Positions 38,155 through 47,051 of a DNA stretch of 64,000 bases are shown piece after piece. The stretch covers positions 247,645 through 311,644 of the forward strand of contig CAWBNH010000001.1 of the NCBI GenBank assembly GCA_963790085.1. Reading direction: 5' to 3'. Position 1 is the first letter of the stretch. Every line of letters begins with the position of its first letter. The notes beneath the pieces were generated by a model that did no database searches, was not told where the DNA came from, and was given only the letters and a program-made list of their open reading frames with translations. This DNA is from CAXMST01 sp963790085. Lineage in GTDB: Bacteria > Actinomycetota > Thermoleophilia > Solirubrobacterales > 70-9. The position numbers and the translations under genes are program-made.

Positions 38155-38900
38155 ATGATCACTCACACGACCCGAAAAGCGATCCTCGGTCTGCTCTGCG
38201 CGGTGCTCGCGACGGCCGCCTTCGCCGCGCTCGCGGCCGGGAGGATGAAGAGCGAGCGGATCGAGCCGGACTCTGCAAGACGGTCGGCGGCGGCCGCTTC
38301 GTCGACGTTCCCGGGTTCCCCGGCGAGCGGATCGACCGCCGCCTGTTGCGGGACGTGAAGATGCTCGTCCGCAAGTACAGGATCTTCGTTACCGACGGCT
38401 ACTCCGAGGACCCGGTGCACTCGAAGAACGGCGAGCACCCGCTCGGCCTGGCGCTCGACATCGTTCCCGACCGCGCCGCCGGCGGCAGCTGGCGCGATGT
38501 CGGCCGCTTGGCGCGCTGGGCGGAGCCGAAGCAGAACGAGCCGCGGGCGCCGTTCCGCTGGGTCGGCTACAACGGCGACCGGGGCCACGGTCGCGGCCAC
38601 CACCTGCACCTCTCCTGGGCCCACTCCGAGACGAAGCCGTTCAGGGCCGCCCGCACCGTCTACTCGCTGCGCTGCCCGAGCACCGGCGCCGGCGGCCCGG
38701 CCAAGCCCGACCCCGATCCCACCCCGCCGACCGACGGCGGACCGGATCGGAAGAAGTCGGGCAAGGGCGGCGTCGCCCCCGCCGATAGCAAGGGGACGTC
38801 CGGCAGCGGCGGCATCTCCTTCCGGGCCGCCAAGCGGCGGATCAGCCGCCAGCAGTCATCCCGCGCCAGCGTCGAGCGCGGCGGCATCGGCCTCCGCTGA
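38155..38900 (+). pseudogene. Secreted peptidase M15-like (D-Ala-D-Ala carboxypeptidase-type) gene with one-base frameshift
   Basis: From ATG 38155 the first frame gives a clear signal peptide (MITHTTRKAILGLLCAVLAT...) to about 38267. The conserved domain continues in another frame as LCKTVGGGRFVDVPGF. Adding one G to the GG at 38268-38269 joins them (about 248 residues). The domain carries M15 zinc motifs: HSKNGEHPLGLALDI (SxHxxGxAxD-like) and GRGHHLHLSW. A Pro/Asp/Gly/Lys-rich tail follows. A peptidoglycan or cell-wall peptidase role is likely. The break may be a sequencing error, since downstream sequence shows no decay. Confidence 0.75.
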
Positions 38901-38947
38901 GAGCCGCCGCCCGCGGCCTGCCTCGTATCATCCGCACCCCGGATCCC

Positions 38948-39019
38948 GGGCGCGTAGCTCAGTGGGAGAGCGCTCGCCTCACACGCGAGAGGTCGCTGGT
39001 TCGAAACCAGCCGCGCCCA
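38948..39019 (+). tRNA. tRNA-Val (anticodon CAC)
   Basis: Complete 72-nt cloverleaf without encoded CCA. Acceptor GGGCGCG pairs with CGCGCCC; D stem GCTC/GAGC; anticodon stem CTCGC/GCGAG with loop CTCACAC (anticodon CAC, valine GTG codons); T stem GCTGG/CCAGC with loop TTCGAAA; discriminator A. A TATCAT box (38926-38931) upstream is a plausible -10. Confidence 0.95.
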
Positions 39020-39068
39020 TCGGCTGGGACCCCCTCCCCCAAGTGATCCGGGGCCCCCGGGCCGGCCG

Positions 39069-40761
39069 TCAGGACCGCAGCTTCAGCTTCAGCTTCTTGG
39101 TGACCCTTCCGCGCTCGCCGTAGCCGTCGGTGACCTCAACCTTGGCCCTGACCTTGCGGGCCTGCGAGGACTTGCGGAGCAACCTCAGCTTCGCGCCCTT
39201 GACCTCGACCTTCGCATTCTTGGTCTTGCCGGCCCTGATCTTGATCCGCTTCACCTTCGCGAGGGTCAGCTTCCGCTTGCTCTCCCTTGAACCTGACCTT
39301 CTTCGCCGTCTTCAGCTTCAGCTTCGCCTTGCAGGGCGAGGGCTGCTCGGTCGCAGCGGGGCACCGGAGCGCGATCTTGCCACTGCCCCGCCGGTTCAGC
39401 TTCACCCGCTTGCCCTTGATCTTCAGCGTCGCCCCGTCGGGGGTGTAGCTGCGCTCGAAGGCGCCGGCGTCGTTGCGAACCGAGCCGTCGCCGTTGCCGT
39501 CCGCCGGTCGCGGACTGCCGGCAAGGTCGGTCGCCTCCCCGGGGATCAAATCGGCGCCGCCGATGTCGACCGCCGGAGAGCCGAACGGCAGGCTGAGGTC
39601 GGCCAGCAGCATCGGATCGCCGCCGCGGTTTCCGCTCTTCTGATCGCCGCCGAGGGTGGCGGGGCCCGGGCCGGTGTTGACGATCGTCCCAGGGCCCTGC
39701 GGGAGGTTCGAGAAGTCGATCGTCGCGGTCGGGTTGCTGCCGAAGTTCTGGTAGGCGAGAGCGCGGCCGAAGCCCGAGGCGAGCAGGTGACGGGCGCGTA
39801 TGTAGGTCGGCGGCGTCCCACCCTGGCCGGCGACCGAGAGCGCCGCGGCGGTGCGGTCGCCGTTGCCGACGAGGGTGACCCGGTCGAGAGTCAGGCCGGC
39901 CGGGTCGGGGGCGCGGCCGTCGAAGACGACGACGCCGGTGACGAAGTTCCCGCCGGCTCCGGGTGGTGCCGAGGAGACGTCGATCACCGAGTCGCTGAGC
40001 TCGAGGAAGCCGTCTGCGACGGAGATCGGGTCGGTGGAGGTGACCCGGAAGCGCCTTGCCGTGACAGTCACGGGGTCGGGACTCGCGTCAGGCGCGCTAT
40101 AGAAGGGCCGTGGCGATTTGATCGTCAGGTCGGCGAGCTCGATGCCCCCGATCACCTGGACCCCACTGGCGTCGACGTCGGGGGCGAGGTCTACCTCGAG
40201 GCCATGGACCTCGCCGCCGCGGATCAGCATCGCCTCCGCGGAGCCGTCGTTGTCCCCGGGTCCGAAGGTCGAGCCCTGGGCGTCGACCTTGACGTTCTCG
40301 ACCAGGCCGTCGTATACGTCGGCGCCCTGGGCCGAGGAGTTGCCGGCGGTGACCGCCGAGGGGATCCGCAGCGTCAGGTCGGCGAGCCGCGACATGTAGC
40401 CGGAGACGACCGAGCGGCCCGTGCCCGGGTCAGCCGCAGGGAAGTCGTCGCCGGTGAGGATCGTCTCGGCGGTTCCGGCGCCGCGGATGTCCGTGTCGGG
40501 CTGATTGACGAACAGCCCCTCGCCGAGGTTGTGGATGCCGGGGCCGATCGCGACGGTGTCGGGGCCGGGCGCCGCGTCGGCGGCCGTCACCGCGTTCTCG
40601 ATCGTCGTCTGCGGGGTGCCCTCCGCGCACGGAGCGGGCGCGCAGAAGACGGCGGCATCGGCCCCGGCGGGCAGGGCCGCGAGGGCGATGATCACCGCCA
40701 AGGCCAAAGGGAAGCCAACCCATCCGCCCTGTTTCTGGCCCCTTGATCCCGTCTGTCCCAT
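39069..40761 (-). pseudogene. Secreted beta-helix-like repeat protein with frameshift near the C-terminus
   Basis: From ATG 40761 there is a signal peptide (LALAVIIALAALPAGADA) and about 420 residues of right-handed beta-helix-like, Ser/Asp/Gly-rich sequence (right-handed helix repeats, pectate-lyase-like style, no catalytic site). A Lys/Arg-rich beta-domain (LKIKGKRVKLNRRGSGKIAL) then begins. The reading frame shifts at the GGG (plus CCC 39284-39286). Removing one base joins KKVRFK to ESKRKLTLAKVKRIKI and on to the natural end KKLKLKLRS at 39069. The in-frame continuation to 39136 is nonsense. Extracellular, function unknown. Confidence 0.75.
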
Positions 40762-41033
40762 CAACCCTGCCTTCTCGATGGCCCGCCGAGTGCGCGAGCG
40801 TACACGAACCCGAAGTCGATCACGAAACAACGCAAGCCGGAGTTCGAGAGCGGGGGTCGCGTTTCCCCGACCCCCCTACCGACGTACCCACGCAACCCCG
40901 CCGTGGCCTGCGGGGAACCACCCACTTGCAAGCAGCGCGGGACTACGGATTTCGGCGGCGACGGGATCGCCTAGCGTGCCTCGCGCAGGGCGAACCGGGG
41001 CAGCGTCAGCTTCCCGCCCGAGGGGGGATCTCC

Positions 41034-41297
41034 ATGGACAGGCCACTCACTTCGATCCCCATGGCGGGGCCACGGCGCCTCGGTCTGGTCGGTACCCTGC
41101 TGGTCGCGGCGCTGGGGATCGCCCTGCTCCCGGCCGCCGCCGCTGCGAAGACCCCGCCGCCGCCGGAGCCGCAACTGGACACGGCGACGGCGACAGGCAA
41201 GGTCGACGGGCTCCTCAGCAACCTCAATGTCGACGTGCAGAGCGGTCCCTCGGGAGCGAACCGAAGTACGTTCGCGAGCTTATCCGTCCGGCCATGA
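41034..41297 (+). CDS. Short secreted protein, possibly a truncated gene
   Basis: 87 residues. Good Shine-Dalgarno-like GAGGGGGG before ATG 41034; signal peptide core (LVGTLLVAALGIALLPAAAAA) followed by Pro-rich and polar sequence (KTPPPPEPQLDTATATGK, then NVDVQSGPSGANRS). It stops after ASLSVRP, which looks abrupt for a beta-rich secreted protein, so it may be a 5' remnant of a longer gene. Nothing recognisable follows in other frames. The 272-base gap upstream (40762-41033) holds no gene I can support. Confidence 0.4.
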   Translation: MDRPLTSIPMAGPRRLGLVGTLLVAALGIALLPAAAAAKTPPPPEPQLDTATATGKVDGLLSNLNVDVQSGPSGANRSTFASLSVRP

Positions 41298-41351
41298 GCC
41301 GCAAGCCGCGCCGCTCTCCGTCGCGAGGCGATGCGCCCGCGCCATTCGGCT

Positions 41352-41357
41352 TACGCT
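41352..41357 (+). promoter_or_regulatory. -10 box (TACGCT) of leaderless GNAT gene
   Basis: TACGCT, six bases (TGCGGC), then ATG at 41364. This fixes the start codon choice for the acetyltransferase gene. Confidence 0.5.
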
Positions 41358-41363
41358 TGCGGC

Positions 41364-42134
41364 ATGAGCGCCGGCGAGCGAGCGAGCGACCCTGCGGCGA
41401 AGTCGCGCGCCTGGCGCGACGCCACCCAGGCCGCGGTCTGCGATGTCCTGCGCCCGTGGGCCCACGGGACGATCGCCAGGGCCACGCGATACCCCGACTA
41501 CTGGGACCTGAACGTCGTCCGCGTCGAGGACGACCCGGCGATGAGCGTCGACGGGCTGACGGCGCTTGCGGACGAAGCCCTAGCCGGCCTCGGGCATCGT
41601 CGCCTCGACTTCGACCTCCCCTCGGCCGCTGAGCCGCTGCGAGCCGAGTTCGAGGCCAGCGGGTGGAGGGCCACCCGGCTGGTCTGGATGAGGCACGAGG
41701 GCACCCCGCCGGCAGCGCCGCAGATCCCGGTCGAGACCGTCTCCTTTGATGCCGTTCAGGAGCTCCGGGCCGCCTGGCATCAGGAGGACTTCCCGGGGCA
41801 CGACCCGGGCCGCTATCCGGATCAGGCGCGAGCGGTGGCGCAGCTTCGTGACGCTCAGGTCCTGACGGCCAGCGCCGGCGGCGTTCCGGTCGGCTTCGCG
41901 CAGCTTGAGCGCCACGGCTCGGCAGCGGAGATCACAGAGGTCTACGTTGGCCCCCCGCACCGTGGCGCCGGGCGCGGCACGGCGCTGACGCGCGCTGCAG
42001 TCGCCGCCGCGATCGAAGCCGGGGTCGAGGACCTGTGGATCTGCGCCGAGGACGAGGGTCGGCCGAAGCAGCTCTACTCGCGGCTCGGGTTTCGTCCGGC
42101 CTGGACTACGGTGGAGTTCCTGCGGCTGGACTGA
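41364..42134 (+). CDS. GNAT family N-acetyltransferase
   Basis: 256 residues. The C-terminal half (about 150-256) is a GNAT fold: acetyl-CoA-binding motif A is VYVGPPHRGAGRGTALTRAA (R-x-x-G-x-G/A), followed by LWICAEDEGRPKQLYSRLGF, the usual end of the domain. The N-terminal half is a degenerate GNAT-like domain. Substrate unknown. The ATG at 41364 is supported by the leaderless -10 box; an ATG 33 bases upstream in the same frame is less likely. Confidence 0.85.
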   Translation: MSAGERASDPAAKSRAWRDATQAAVCDVLRPWAHGTIARATRYPDYWDLNVVRVEDDPAMSVDGLTALADEALAGLGHRRLDFDLPSAAEPLRAEFEASGWRATRLVWMRHEGTPPAAPQIPVETVSFDAVQELRAAWHQEDFPGHDPGRYPDQARAVAQLRDAQVLTASAGGVPVGFAQLERHGSAAEITEVYVGPPHRGAGRGTALTRAAVAAAIEAGVEDLWICAEDEGRPKQLYSRLGFRPAWTTVEFLRLD

Positions 42135-42184
42135 AGCAGCGTCCGCCGCCGTCCGCCAAAGGCTCGCGTGGGGAAGTCGCTCGC

Positions 42185-42592
42185 TCAGGCGGCGTCGACG
42201 CTCGCCGACGCCTCCCGGGCCACGAAAACGCCGAGGGCGATGAACAGCAGTGCGCCGACCGGCCCGAGCAGGGTCGCCTGGGTCGAGAGGTTGCCGCGCC
42301 GGCGCTCATCGAAGCCGGCGATCGCATCGACGGAGTCGACCGCGGCGCCCACCGCGGCCACGGGCGCCACCGCCGACGGAGGCGCGGCGAGCAGCGCCCC
42401 GGCGAGCGCGAGCTCGCGGGCGCCGAACAGCCGGCCGATGAACCGATCTGACCGCGCCGGATCGATCCCGAACAGCCGAGCCGTCTGGTCCGGCGCGATC
42501 CAGCTGCCGATGCCGATCAGAGCGCGTGTGACGCCGAGGAACGTGCGGGCGAGACTCACGCCAGAAACATAGCCGACGAGGGTTGCAGCCAT
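42185..42592 (-). CDS. Small integral membrane protein
   Basis: 135 residues with about four hydrophobic segments (LARTFLGVTRALIGIGSWI, FGARELALAGALLAAPPS, PVAAVGAAVDSVDAIAGF, LLGPVGALLFIALGVFVA). The GARELALGAG-like stretch resembles DUF4267-type membrane proteins. No catalytic motif. GGAG lies nine bases before the ATG at 42592. Convergent with the GNAT gene; divergent from the VOC gene. Confidence 0.7.
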   Translation of the reverse strand: MAATLVGYVSGVSLARTFLGVTRALIGIGSWIAPDQTARLFGIDPARSDRFIGRLFGARELALAGALLAAPPSAVAPVAAVGAAVDSVDAIAGFDERRRGNLSTQATLLGPVGALLFIALGVFVAREASASVDAA

Positions 42593-42681
42593 GACTATGG
42601 GCTCCGGCGACCGAAGCCGGCGCCGCGGCGTCGCGCTCCTGCCCCAGGCGTCGGGCGTCTCGCTCGAGATCCGCCGGGCGA

Positions 42682-42687
42682 TAGATT
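42682..42687 (+). promoter_or_regulatory. -10 box (TAGATT) of leaderless VOC gene
   Basis: TAGATT, six bases (GCCGCT), then GTG at 42694, so transcription should begin at the codon itself. Confidence 0.55.
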
Positions 42688-42693
42688 GCCGCT

Positions 42694-43080
42694 GTGGCGC
42701 GCGCGACCGGGATCGGCGGCATCTTCTTTCGGGCCAGTGACCCGAAGGCACTCGGCGAGTGGTACCGGGAGGTGCTCGGGATCGAGATCACCGAGCAGGG
42801 CTTCGCCGCGTTCAGCTGGGAGGCCGACCCGAAGCCGGACGGCGGCGTGACGATCTGGTCGCCGTTCGACTCCGACACCGACTATCTGGCGGAGGGCAAG
42901 CAGTGGATGGTCAACTTCCGCGTTGACGATCTCGCCGGAGTGCGTGAGCGCCTCGAGGCCGCCGGGGCCGAGGTGGACCCGAAGGTCGACGAGGGTGAGC
43001 TCGGGAGCTTCGGCTGGGCTGTCGACCCGGAGGGCAACCGGATCGAGCTCTGGCAGCCCCCCGGGACGGAGCCCTCCTGA
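42694..43080 (+). CDS. VOC family protein (glyoxalase/bleomycin resistance fold)
   Basis: 128 residues, one full VOC domain of two beta-alpha-beta-beta-beta units (GGIFFRASDPKALGEWYREV, then WMVNFRVDDLAGVRERLEAA, ending WAVDPEGNRIELWQPP). The final Glu in RIELW is the usual metal ligand. Substrate unknown; many small actinobacterial VOC proteins are uncharacterised. GTG start at 42694, supported by a TAGATT box six bases upstream. Confidence 0.88.
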   Translation: MARATGIGGIFFRASDPKALGEWYREVLGIEITEQGFAAFSWEADPKPDGGVTIWSPFDSDTDYLAEGKQWMVNFRVDDLAGVRERLEAAGAEVDPKVDEGELGSFGWAVDPEGNRIELWQPPGTEPS

Positions 43081-43118
43081 GCCGAGCTCGGGCAGACGGA
43101 TCCACTCCGCCGTGGGCC

Positions 43119-44030
43119 TCAGGAGAGATCGAGTCGGCGAAGGGCCACGGTTGGGGCGACCCGCTCGATGTCCTCGCGGCTGCCGCTGCCGAGGCCCCGG
43201 CGCACCGCGTTGAGCGCCCCCGCGGCGACGCCCATCTGCAGCGCCCGCTCGATCGGCCAACCTCGGGCCAGCGACGCCGCGACGGCCCCGCACATCGAGT
43301 CGCCCGCGCCGGTTGGCTCACGAGCCTCGAAGCCCGGGCCGACCAGCTCGTGAACCCCGTCGTCGAGGAGCGCCAGCGCGGACGTGGATCCACGCGAGAG
43401 CAGCACCCGGCGGGCGCCCCCTCGGTCGCGGAGCCGCTCCATCGCCTCGATGATCTCAGCCGTGTCAGCGAGTCGCGTGCCCTCGTGCTCGCGAAGCTCG
43501 CGCTCGCTGAGGTGCAGCAGATCGACGCCGCCCGCGAGCGCCGAGGCCAGCGCGGGGCCGGACAGGTCCGCCAGCACGGTGCAGTCGTTGCCACGCAGAT
43601 CTGCTGCCAGGCGCTCGTAGAAGGCGGGGTTGAGCACGTAGTCCTCACGGGGCCCGGTGAGGACGGCGAGGCCGGCCTCGAGCGCGGCCGTGACCGTCGT
43701 CGAGTAGAGCCCGTCGACCTCATGGCGGGTCAGCCGCGGGCTCGGCGTGTTCACGACCTCGACCGCCTCCCGCTGGCGACGGTCGTGCACGTAGGCGCCG
43801 TTGGATCCAGATGTCTCAGTCGCTCGGAGATCGAGTTGCTCGCGCCCGATCAGCGTGCGGAGGACCGTGCCCACCTCGCCGCCCAGCGGCGCGCAGAAGG
43901 CCACCTCGACCCCCAGCAGGCGGGCCATCCGCGCCACCCAGAGGCCCTGTCCACCGGCGTGCAGGTGCAGCTCGTTCTCCTCGCCCTGGCGCTCGATCGT
44001 CACCGTGAGGATCGGGGAGGGAGCGAGCAC
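43119..44030 (-). CDS. PfkB family sugar kinase (1-phosphofructokinase-like)
   Basis: About 303 residues, ribokinase fold. N-terminal substrate region GGQGLWVARMARLLGVEVAF, C-terminal PfkB signature GPGFEAREPTGAGDSMCGAV with the catalytic Asp in GAGDS. It resembles the 1-phosphofructokinase/tagatose-6-phosphate kinase branch, though the usual GGKGxN reads GGQGLW, so the substrate is open. I chose GTG 44030, where the fold begins; a TTG at 44072, five bases before the upstream stop, is an alternative with GGGAG upstream. It follows the inositol monophosphatase-like gene on the same strand. Confidence 0.88.
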   Translation of the reverse strand: MLAPSPILTVTIERQGEENELHLHAGGQGLWVARMARLLGVEVAFCAPLGGEVGTVLRTLIGREQLDLRATETSGSNGAYVHDRRQREAVEVVNTPSPRLTRHEVDGLYSTTVTAALEAGLAVLTGPREDYVLNPAFYERLAADLRGNDCTVLADLSGPALASALAGGVDLLHLSERELREHEGTRLADTAEIIEAMERLRDRGGARRVLLSRGSTSALALLDDGVHELVGPGFEAREPTGAGDSMCGAVAASLARGWPIERALQMGVAAGALNAVRRGLGSGSREDIERVAPTVALRRLDLS

Positions 44031-44076
44031 GGCGAGGCGGGGAGCTCCAGCTTCTGCGGCAGCGGGCGGCAACCGC

Positions 44077-44934
44077 TCAACTCCCGGCGCGGTCGCGCGC
44101 GGCGGCGATGACGGAGACGAGCGTGTCCCGAAGGGCCGGCACCGATGCGATCGTGGATGCGGATCCGGGCTCATGCCGAGAACCGGCTTCGTCGAAGACC
44201 TCCCCGCCGGCCTCGCGGACGAGCAGCACTCCCGCGCTGACATCCCAGGCGCGGTTGGAGAGAGCGACGGTCCCGGACATCCGGCCGGCAGCCAGCCAGG
44301 CGAGGTCGAGCGCTACCGACCCGTGGATCCGGAGCCTCATCGAGCGCGCCACGAGCTCCTCGATGACCGCGAAGCGGAGCCTGTTCGTCGCGCGGTGCTT
44401 GTGGCCGAAGGCGAAGTCGGACAGTGCGACCAGCGGGTCACCGAACTCCGCCGGAGCGACGCTGATCCTGCTGCCGTCGCAGTACGCTCCGCCCCCCTCG
44501 ACCGCCACGAATCGCTCGCCGAGCAGCGGCGCGGCGACGATCCCGAGCACCGGCTGCCCATCGCGGACGAGCGCCAGCGAGATCGAGCACAGCGGGCTGC
44601 CGTCGGCGTAGTTCGCGGTGCCGTCGATCGGGTCGAGCACCCAGACCGCCTCTGATTCCAGCGCGCCACCGCCCTCCTCCTCACCGAGGACCGGGATGCC
44701 CGGCGTCTCCTTGCCGAGATGGGCGCGCACGAGCCGCTCGATCTCGACGTCGATGACCGTGGCGAAGCCGTAGTCGCCCTTGTCGACGAGTGCTCTGATG
44801 TGGGAGCGGCCGCGGATCATCGCCGCGGCGGCGATGTCGACCGCCCGCTCGGCCGTGAACATCGCCGCCGAGAGGTCGCCGAGCCCGTCCCGCCTGTTGC
44901 CCCGGCTAGCCAAGTTGCCCAGTCGTTGTCGCAC
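44077..44934 (-). CDS. Inositol monophosphatase family protein
   Basis: 285 residues. Metal-binding motifs: GEEEGGG (first acidic site), WVLDPIDGTANYADG (the DPxDGT motif) and SNRAWDVSAGVLLVREAGG (WDxxAG). It hydrolyses phosphate monoesters such as inositol-1-phosphate, histidinol phosphate or fructose-1,6-bisphosphate with Mg2+. Coupled to a PfkB sugar kinase downstream, which hints at a small sugar-phosphate salvage unit. The GTG at 44934 is uncertain; an internal ATG at 44862 (MFTAERAVD) also fits the family start. Confidence 0.9.
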   Translation of the reverse strand: MRQRLGNLASRGNRRDGLGDLSAAMFTAERAVDIAAAAMIRGRSHIRALVDKGDYGFATVIDVEIERLVRAHLGKETPGIPVLGEEEGGGALESEAVWVLDPIDGTANYADGSPLCSISLALVRDGQPVLGIVAAPLLGERFVAVEGGGAYCDGSRISVAPAEFGDPLVALSDFAFGHKHRATNRLRFAVIEELVARSMRLRIHGSVALDLAWLAAGRMSGTVALSNRAWDVSAGVLLVREAGGEVFDEAGSRHEPGSASTIASVPALRDTLVSVIAAARDRAGS

Positions 44935-45067
44935 CAGGAACCGGGGGCGAAACGACGATGCTGAGCGTGATCACGGTCAGGGAAGTATTCCGCCTTGATC
45001 GAGGAAACGGGATCCGCAATCGGCCGGCCGCGACGCAGTACCCGCCGATCGAAGGTAGAAACCACCC

Positions 45068-45802
45068 GTGGGCCAGCCTGCTGATCGAAACGGCGCGGAG
45101 CTCGTTGTCGAGCACGTCAGCCGCGCATACGAGGGCGGCACGAAGGTGCTCGACGACGTCTCGTTCCGGCTCGCCCCCGGTGAGCTGGGGCTGCTCACCG
45201 GGAGGTCGGGTGCAGGCAAGTCGACCCTGCTGAATCTGATCGCAGCCCTCGATGAGCCCGACGGAGGTCGAATCGAGGTCGACGGCCTACCGCTATCCGA
45301 TCTGCCGGATCGGGCGCGCTATCGGCGCGAGGTCGTCGGCTTCATCTTCCAGCTCCATCATCTGATCGGAGCGATGACCGCCGCCGAGAACGTCCAGATT
45401 CCCCTGCTGCCGGCCGGGGTTTCCCCAGGGGAGCGGGCCGATCGAGCCCGCGAGGCCCTGACCGAGGTTGGCATGGCCGAGCGCGGAGGCCACCTTCCGG
45501 CACAGCTCTCCGGCGGCGAGCGCCAGCGGGTCGCTGTCGCCCGGGCGCTGATCAACCATCCCCGCCTGCTGCTCGCGGACGAGCCGACGGCCAGCCTCGA
45601 CGAGCAGTCCGCGGTGGAGCTGCTCGACCTGCTCGGCGAGCTGAGCACGGTCCACGGCCGCACGGTTCTGCTCGTCAGCCACGACCCGGCCGCGCCGAGC
45701 CGCGCAACTCGCCTGTTGGAACTGCGCGACGGTCACCTCGAGGTGGACGAGCCGACCGCGGCCGGGCTCAGCCAAGCGCCGCCGCGGGCTGCAGGCGAGT
45801 GA
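45068..45802 (+). CDS. ABC transporter ATP-binding protein (LolD/MacB type)
   Basis: 244 residues. Walker A GRSGAGKSTL, Q-loop FIFQLHHLIGAM, signature LSGGERQRVAVARAL, Walker B RLLLADEPTAS, H-loop VSHDP. The type matches LolCDE/MacB exporters, whose partner is an FtsX-like permease. That partner is encoded by the next gene (45768-46865), but on the opposite strand and overlapping by 35 bases at the 3' ends, so the two subunits cannot be in one operon. GTG start at 45068. Confidence 0.93.
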   Translation: MGQPADRNGAELVVEHVSRAYEGGTKVLDDVSFRLAPGELGLLTGRSGAGKSTLLNLIAALDEPDGGRIEVDGLPLSDLPDRARYRREVVGFIFQLHHLIGAMTAAENVQIPLLPAGVSPGERADRAREALTEVGMAERGGHLPAQLSGGERQRVAVARALINHPRLLLADEPTASLDEQSAVELLDLLGELSTVHGRTVLLVSHDPAAPSRATRLLELRDGHLEVDEPTAAGLSQAPPRAAGE

Positions 45803-46865
45803 CGCGCCAGGCCGGATAGAGGCTGCCGAGCACCCCGGTGCTCAGGGCCACGCCGAGCGCCAGGGCGAGCGCGCCGATGCTCACGGACGGATCGACCAGC
45901 GCAGAGACCCCGAGGAGCCGGGGCGCGAGCTCGGCGGCCAGGAGGCCGAGCGGCAGGCCCAGCGAGGCTCCGAGCAGCCCGAGGAGCAGGGCCTGGCCGA
46001 TCACCAACCTGGCGATCTGCCATCCGGGCCAACCGACGGCGACCAGCAGTGCGAACTCGCTCTGACGCTCGAGCACCGTCATCAGGGTCGTGTTCATGAC
46101 CATGATCGCGCCGAGCAGCAGGGCGAGCGCCGTCAGGACAACTGTCGCCTTGTCGACCAGCAGCGCGTTCGTATCGAGCCGCTCGACCTGTCCGGGATCG
46201 CTGACCGCCACCGTCCCGGGGAAGGCCTGCTCCAGGCGTTCGGCTACGTCATCCGATGCAGCGCCCGGCGCGACCGAGACCGCGATCGTCGTCGCATCCG
46301 TGCCCGAGCCAACGATGTCCTGGGCGGCATCGAGGGGCAGCGCCGCCCCCTGGTCCTCGAACGGCAGGCCGCTGCTGTACACGCCGACGATCCGGAACTC
46401 TCCGCTCCCCACCCGCAGCGTATCTCCCGCCGTCAGGCCGAGATCATCAGCGGCACCGTCGCCCAGCACGACCTCGTCCGCGGCGCGCGGCGGGCCGCCA
46501 CTGGTGAAGACGAGCCGGCTCATCACGAAGCTCTCGGGGTCAACGCCGAACATCAGGAACGTGCTCTCGTCCGGGAGCTGCTCGGTGAGCACGAGGATCG
46601 GCGCGGCGTCCTCCACGCCCGGCTCATCGCGGGCGGAGTCGGCGAGCGACTGGGGAAGACGAGAGGCTGCGAGGTCGCCGCGACCGGACTGAAACAGCCC
46701 GAACTCCGCCCCACCGAGCTCGGCCAGCCCCGCCGCGCTGCGCTCGATCGCCGCCCCGAGCGCGAACAGGGCGACGACGGCCGCAACGCCTACGGCAATG
46801 CCCGTCGCGGCGAGCACCGTCCGCAGCCGCCGGCGAGCGAGATCTATCCGGATCAGTCGAAACAC
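45768..46865 (-). CDS. ABC transporter permease (FtsX/MacB family)
   Basis: 365 residues. One N-terminal transmembrane helix (TVLAATGIAVGVAAVVALFA), a periplasmic-type MacB_PCD domain (about 40-215), then three C-terminal helices ending LYPAWRVTRLQPAAALG, the usual end of the FtsX domain. Exports lipoprotein, peptide or drug substrates with the LolD-like ATPase encoded convergently (overlap 45768-45802). The GTG at 46865 has an AGGAAG ribosome site; another GTG at 46886 is in frame. Open frame beyond that is not coding. Confidence 0.9.
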   Translation of the reverse strand: MFRLIRIDLARRRLRTVLAATGIAVGVAAVVALFALGAAIERSAAGLAELGGAEFGLFQSGRGDLAASRLPQSLADSARDEPGVEDAAPILVLTEQLPDESTFLMFGVDPESFVMSRLVFTSGGPPRAADEVVLGDGAADDLGLTAGDTLRVGSGEFRIVGVYSSGLPFEDQGAALPLDAAQDIVGSGTDATTIAVSVAPGAASDDVAERLEQAFPGTVAVSDPGQVERLDTNALLVDKATVVLTALALLLGAIMVMNTTLMTVLERQSEFALLVAVGWPGWQIARLVIGQALLLGLLGASLGLPLGLLAAELAPRLLGVSALVDPSVSIGALALALGVALSTGVLGSLYPAWRVTRLQPAAALG

Positions 46866-47051
46866 GGAATCGGCTTCCTCGTCCACTCCTTCGCGCTCTT
46901 CGCAGGGCACCGTAGGGCAATGGCGGCAGGGGAGCGCGATCGGCGGGACGTCTCTCGCCGCCGGGTGGTCCATCGGGTACCGGCCACCTCGGCCGTGAAC
47001 CGAGGCGCGCGGCCCGCACGCCGCCGGAGGAGCGCTGCTAGCTTGAGCCGG

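Noticed and set aside
46920..47051. Extension of the squalene synthase-like frame upstream to 46920
   Set aside because: Arg-rich, lacks family similarity and lies in the divergent promoter region of the permease gene.
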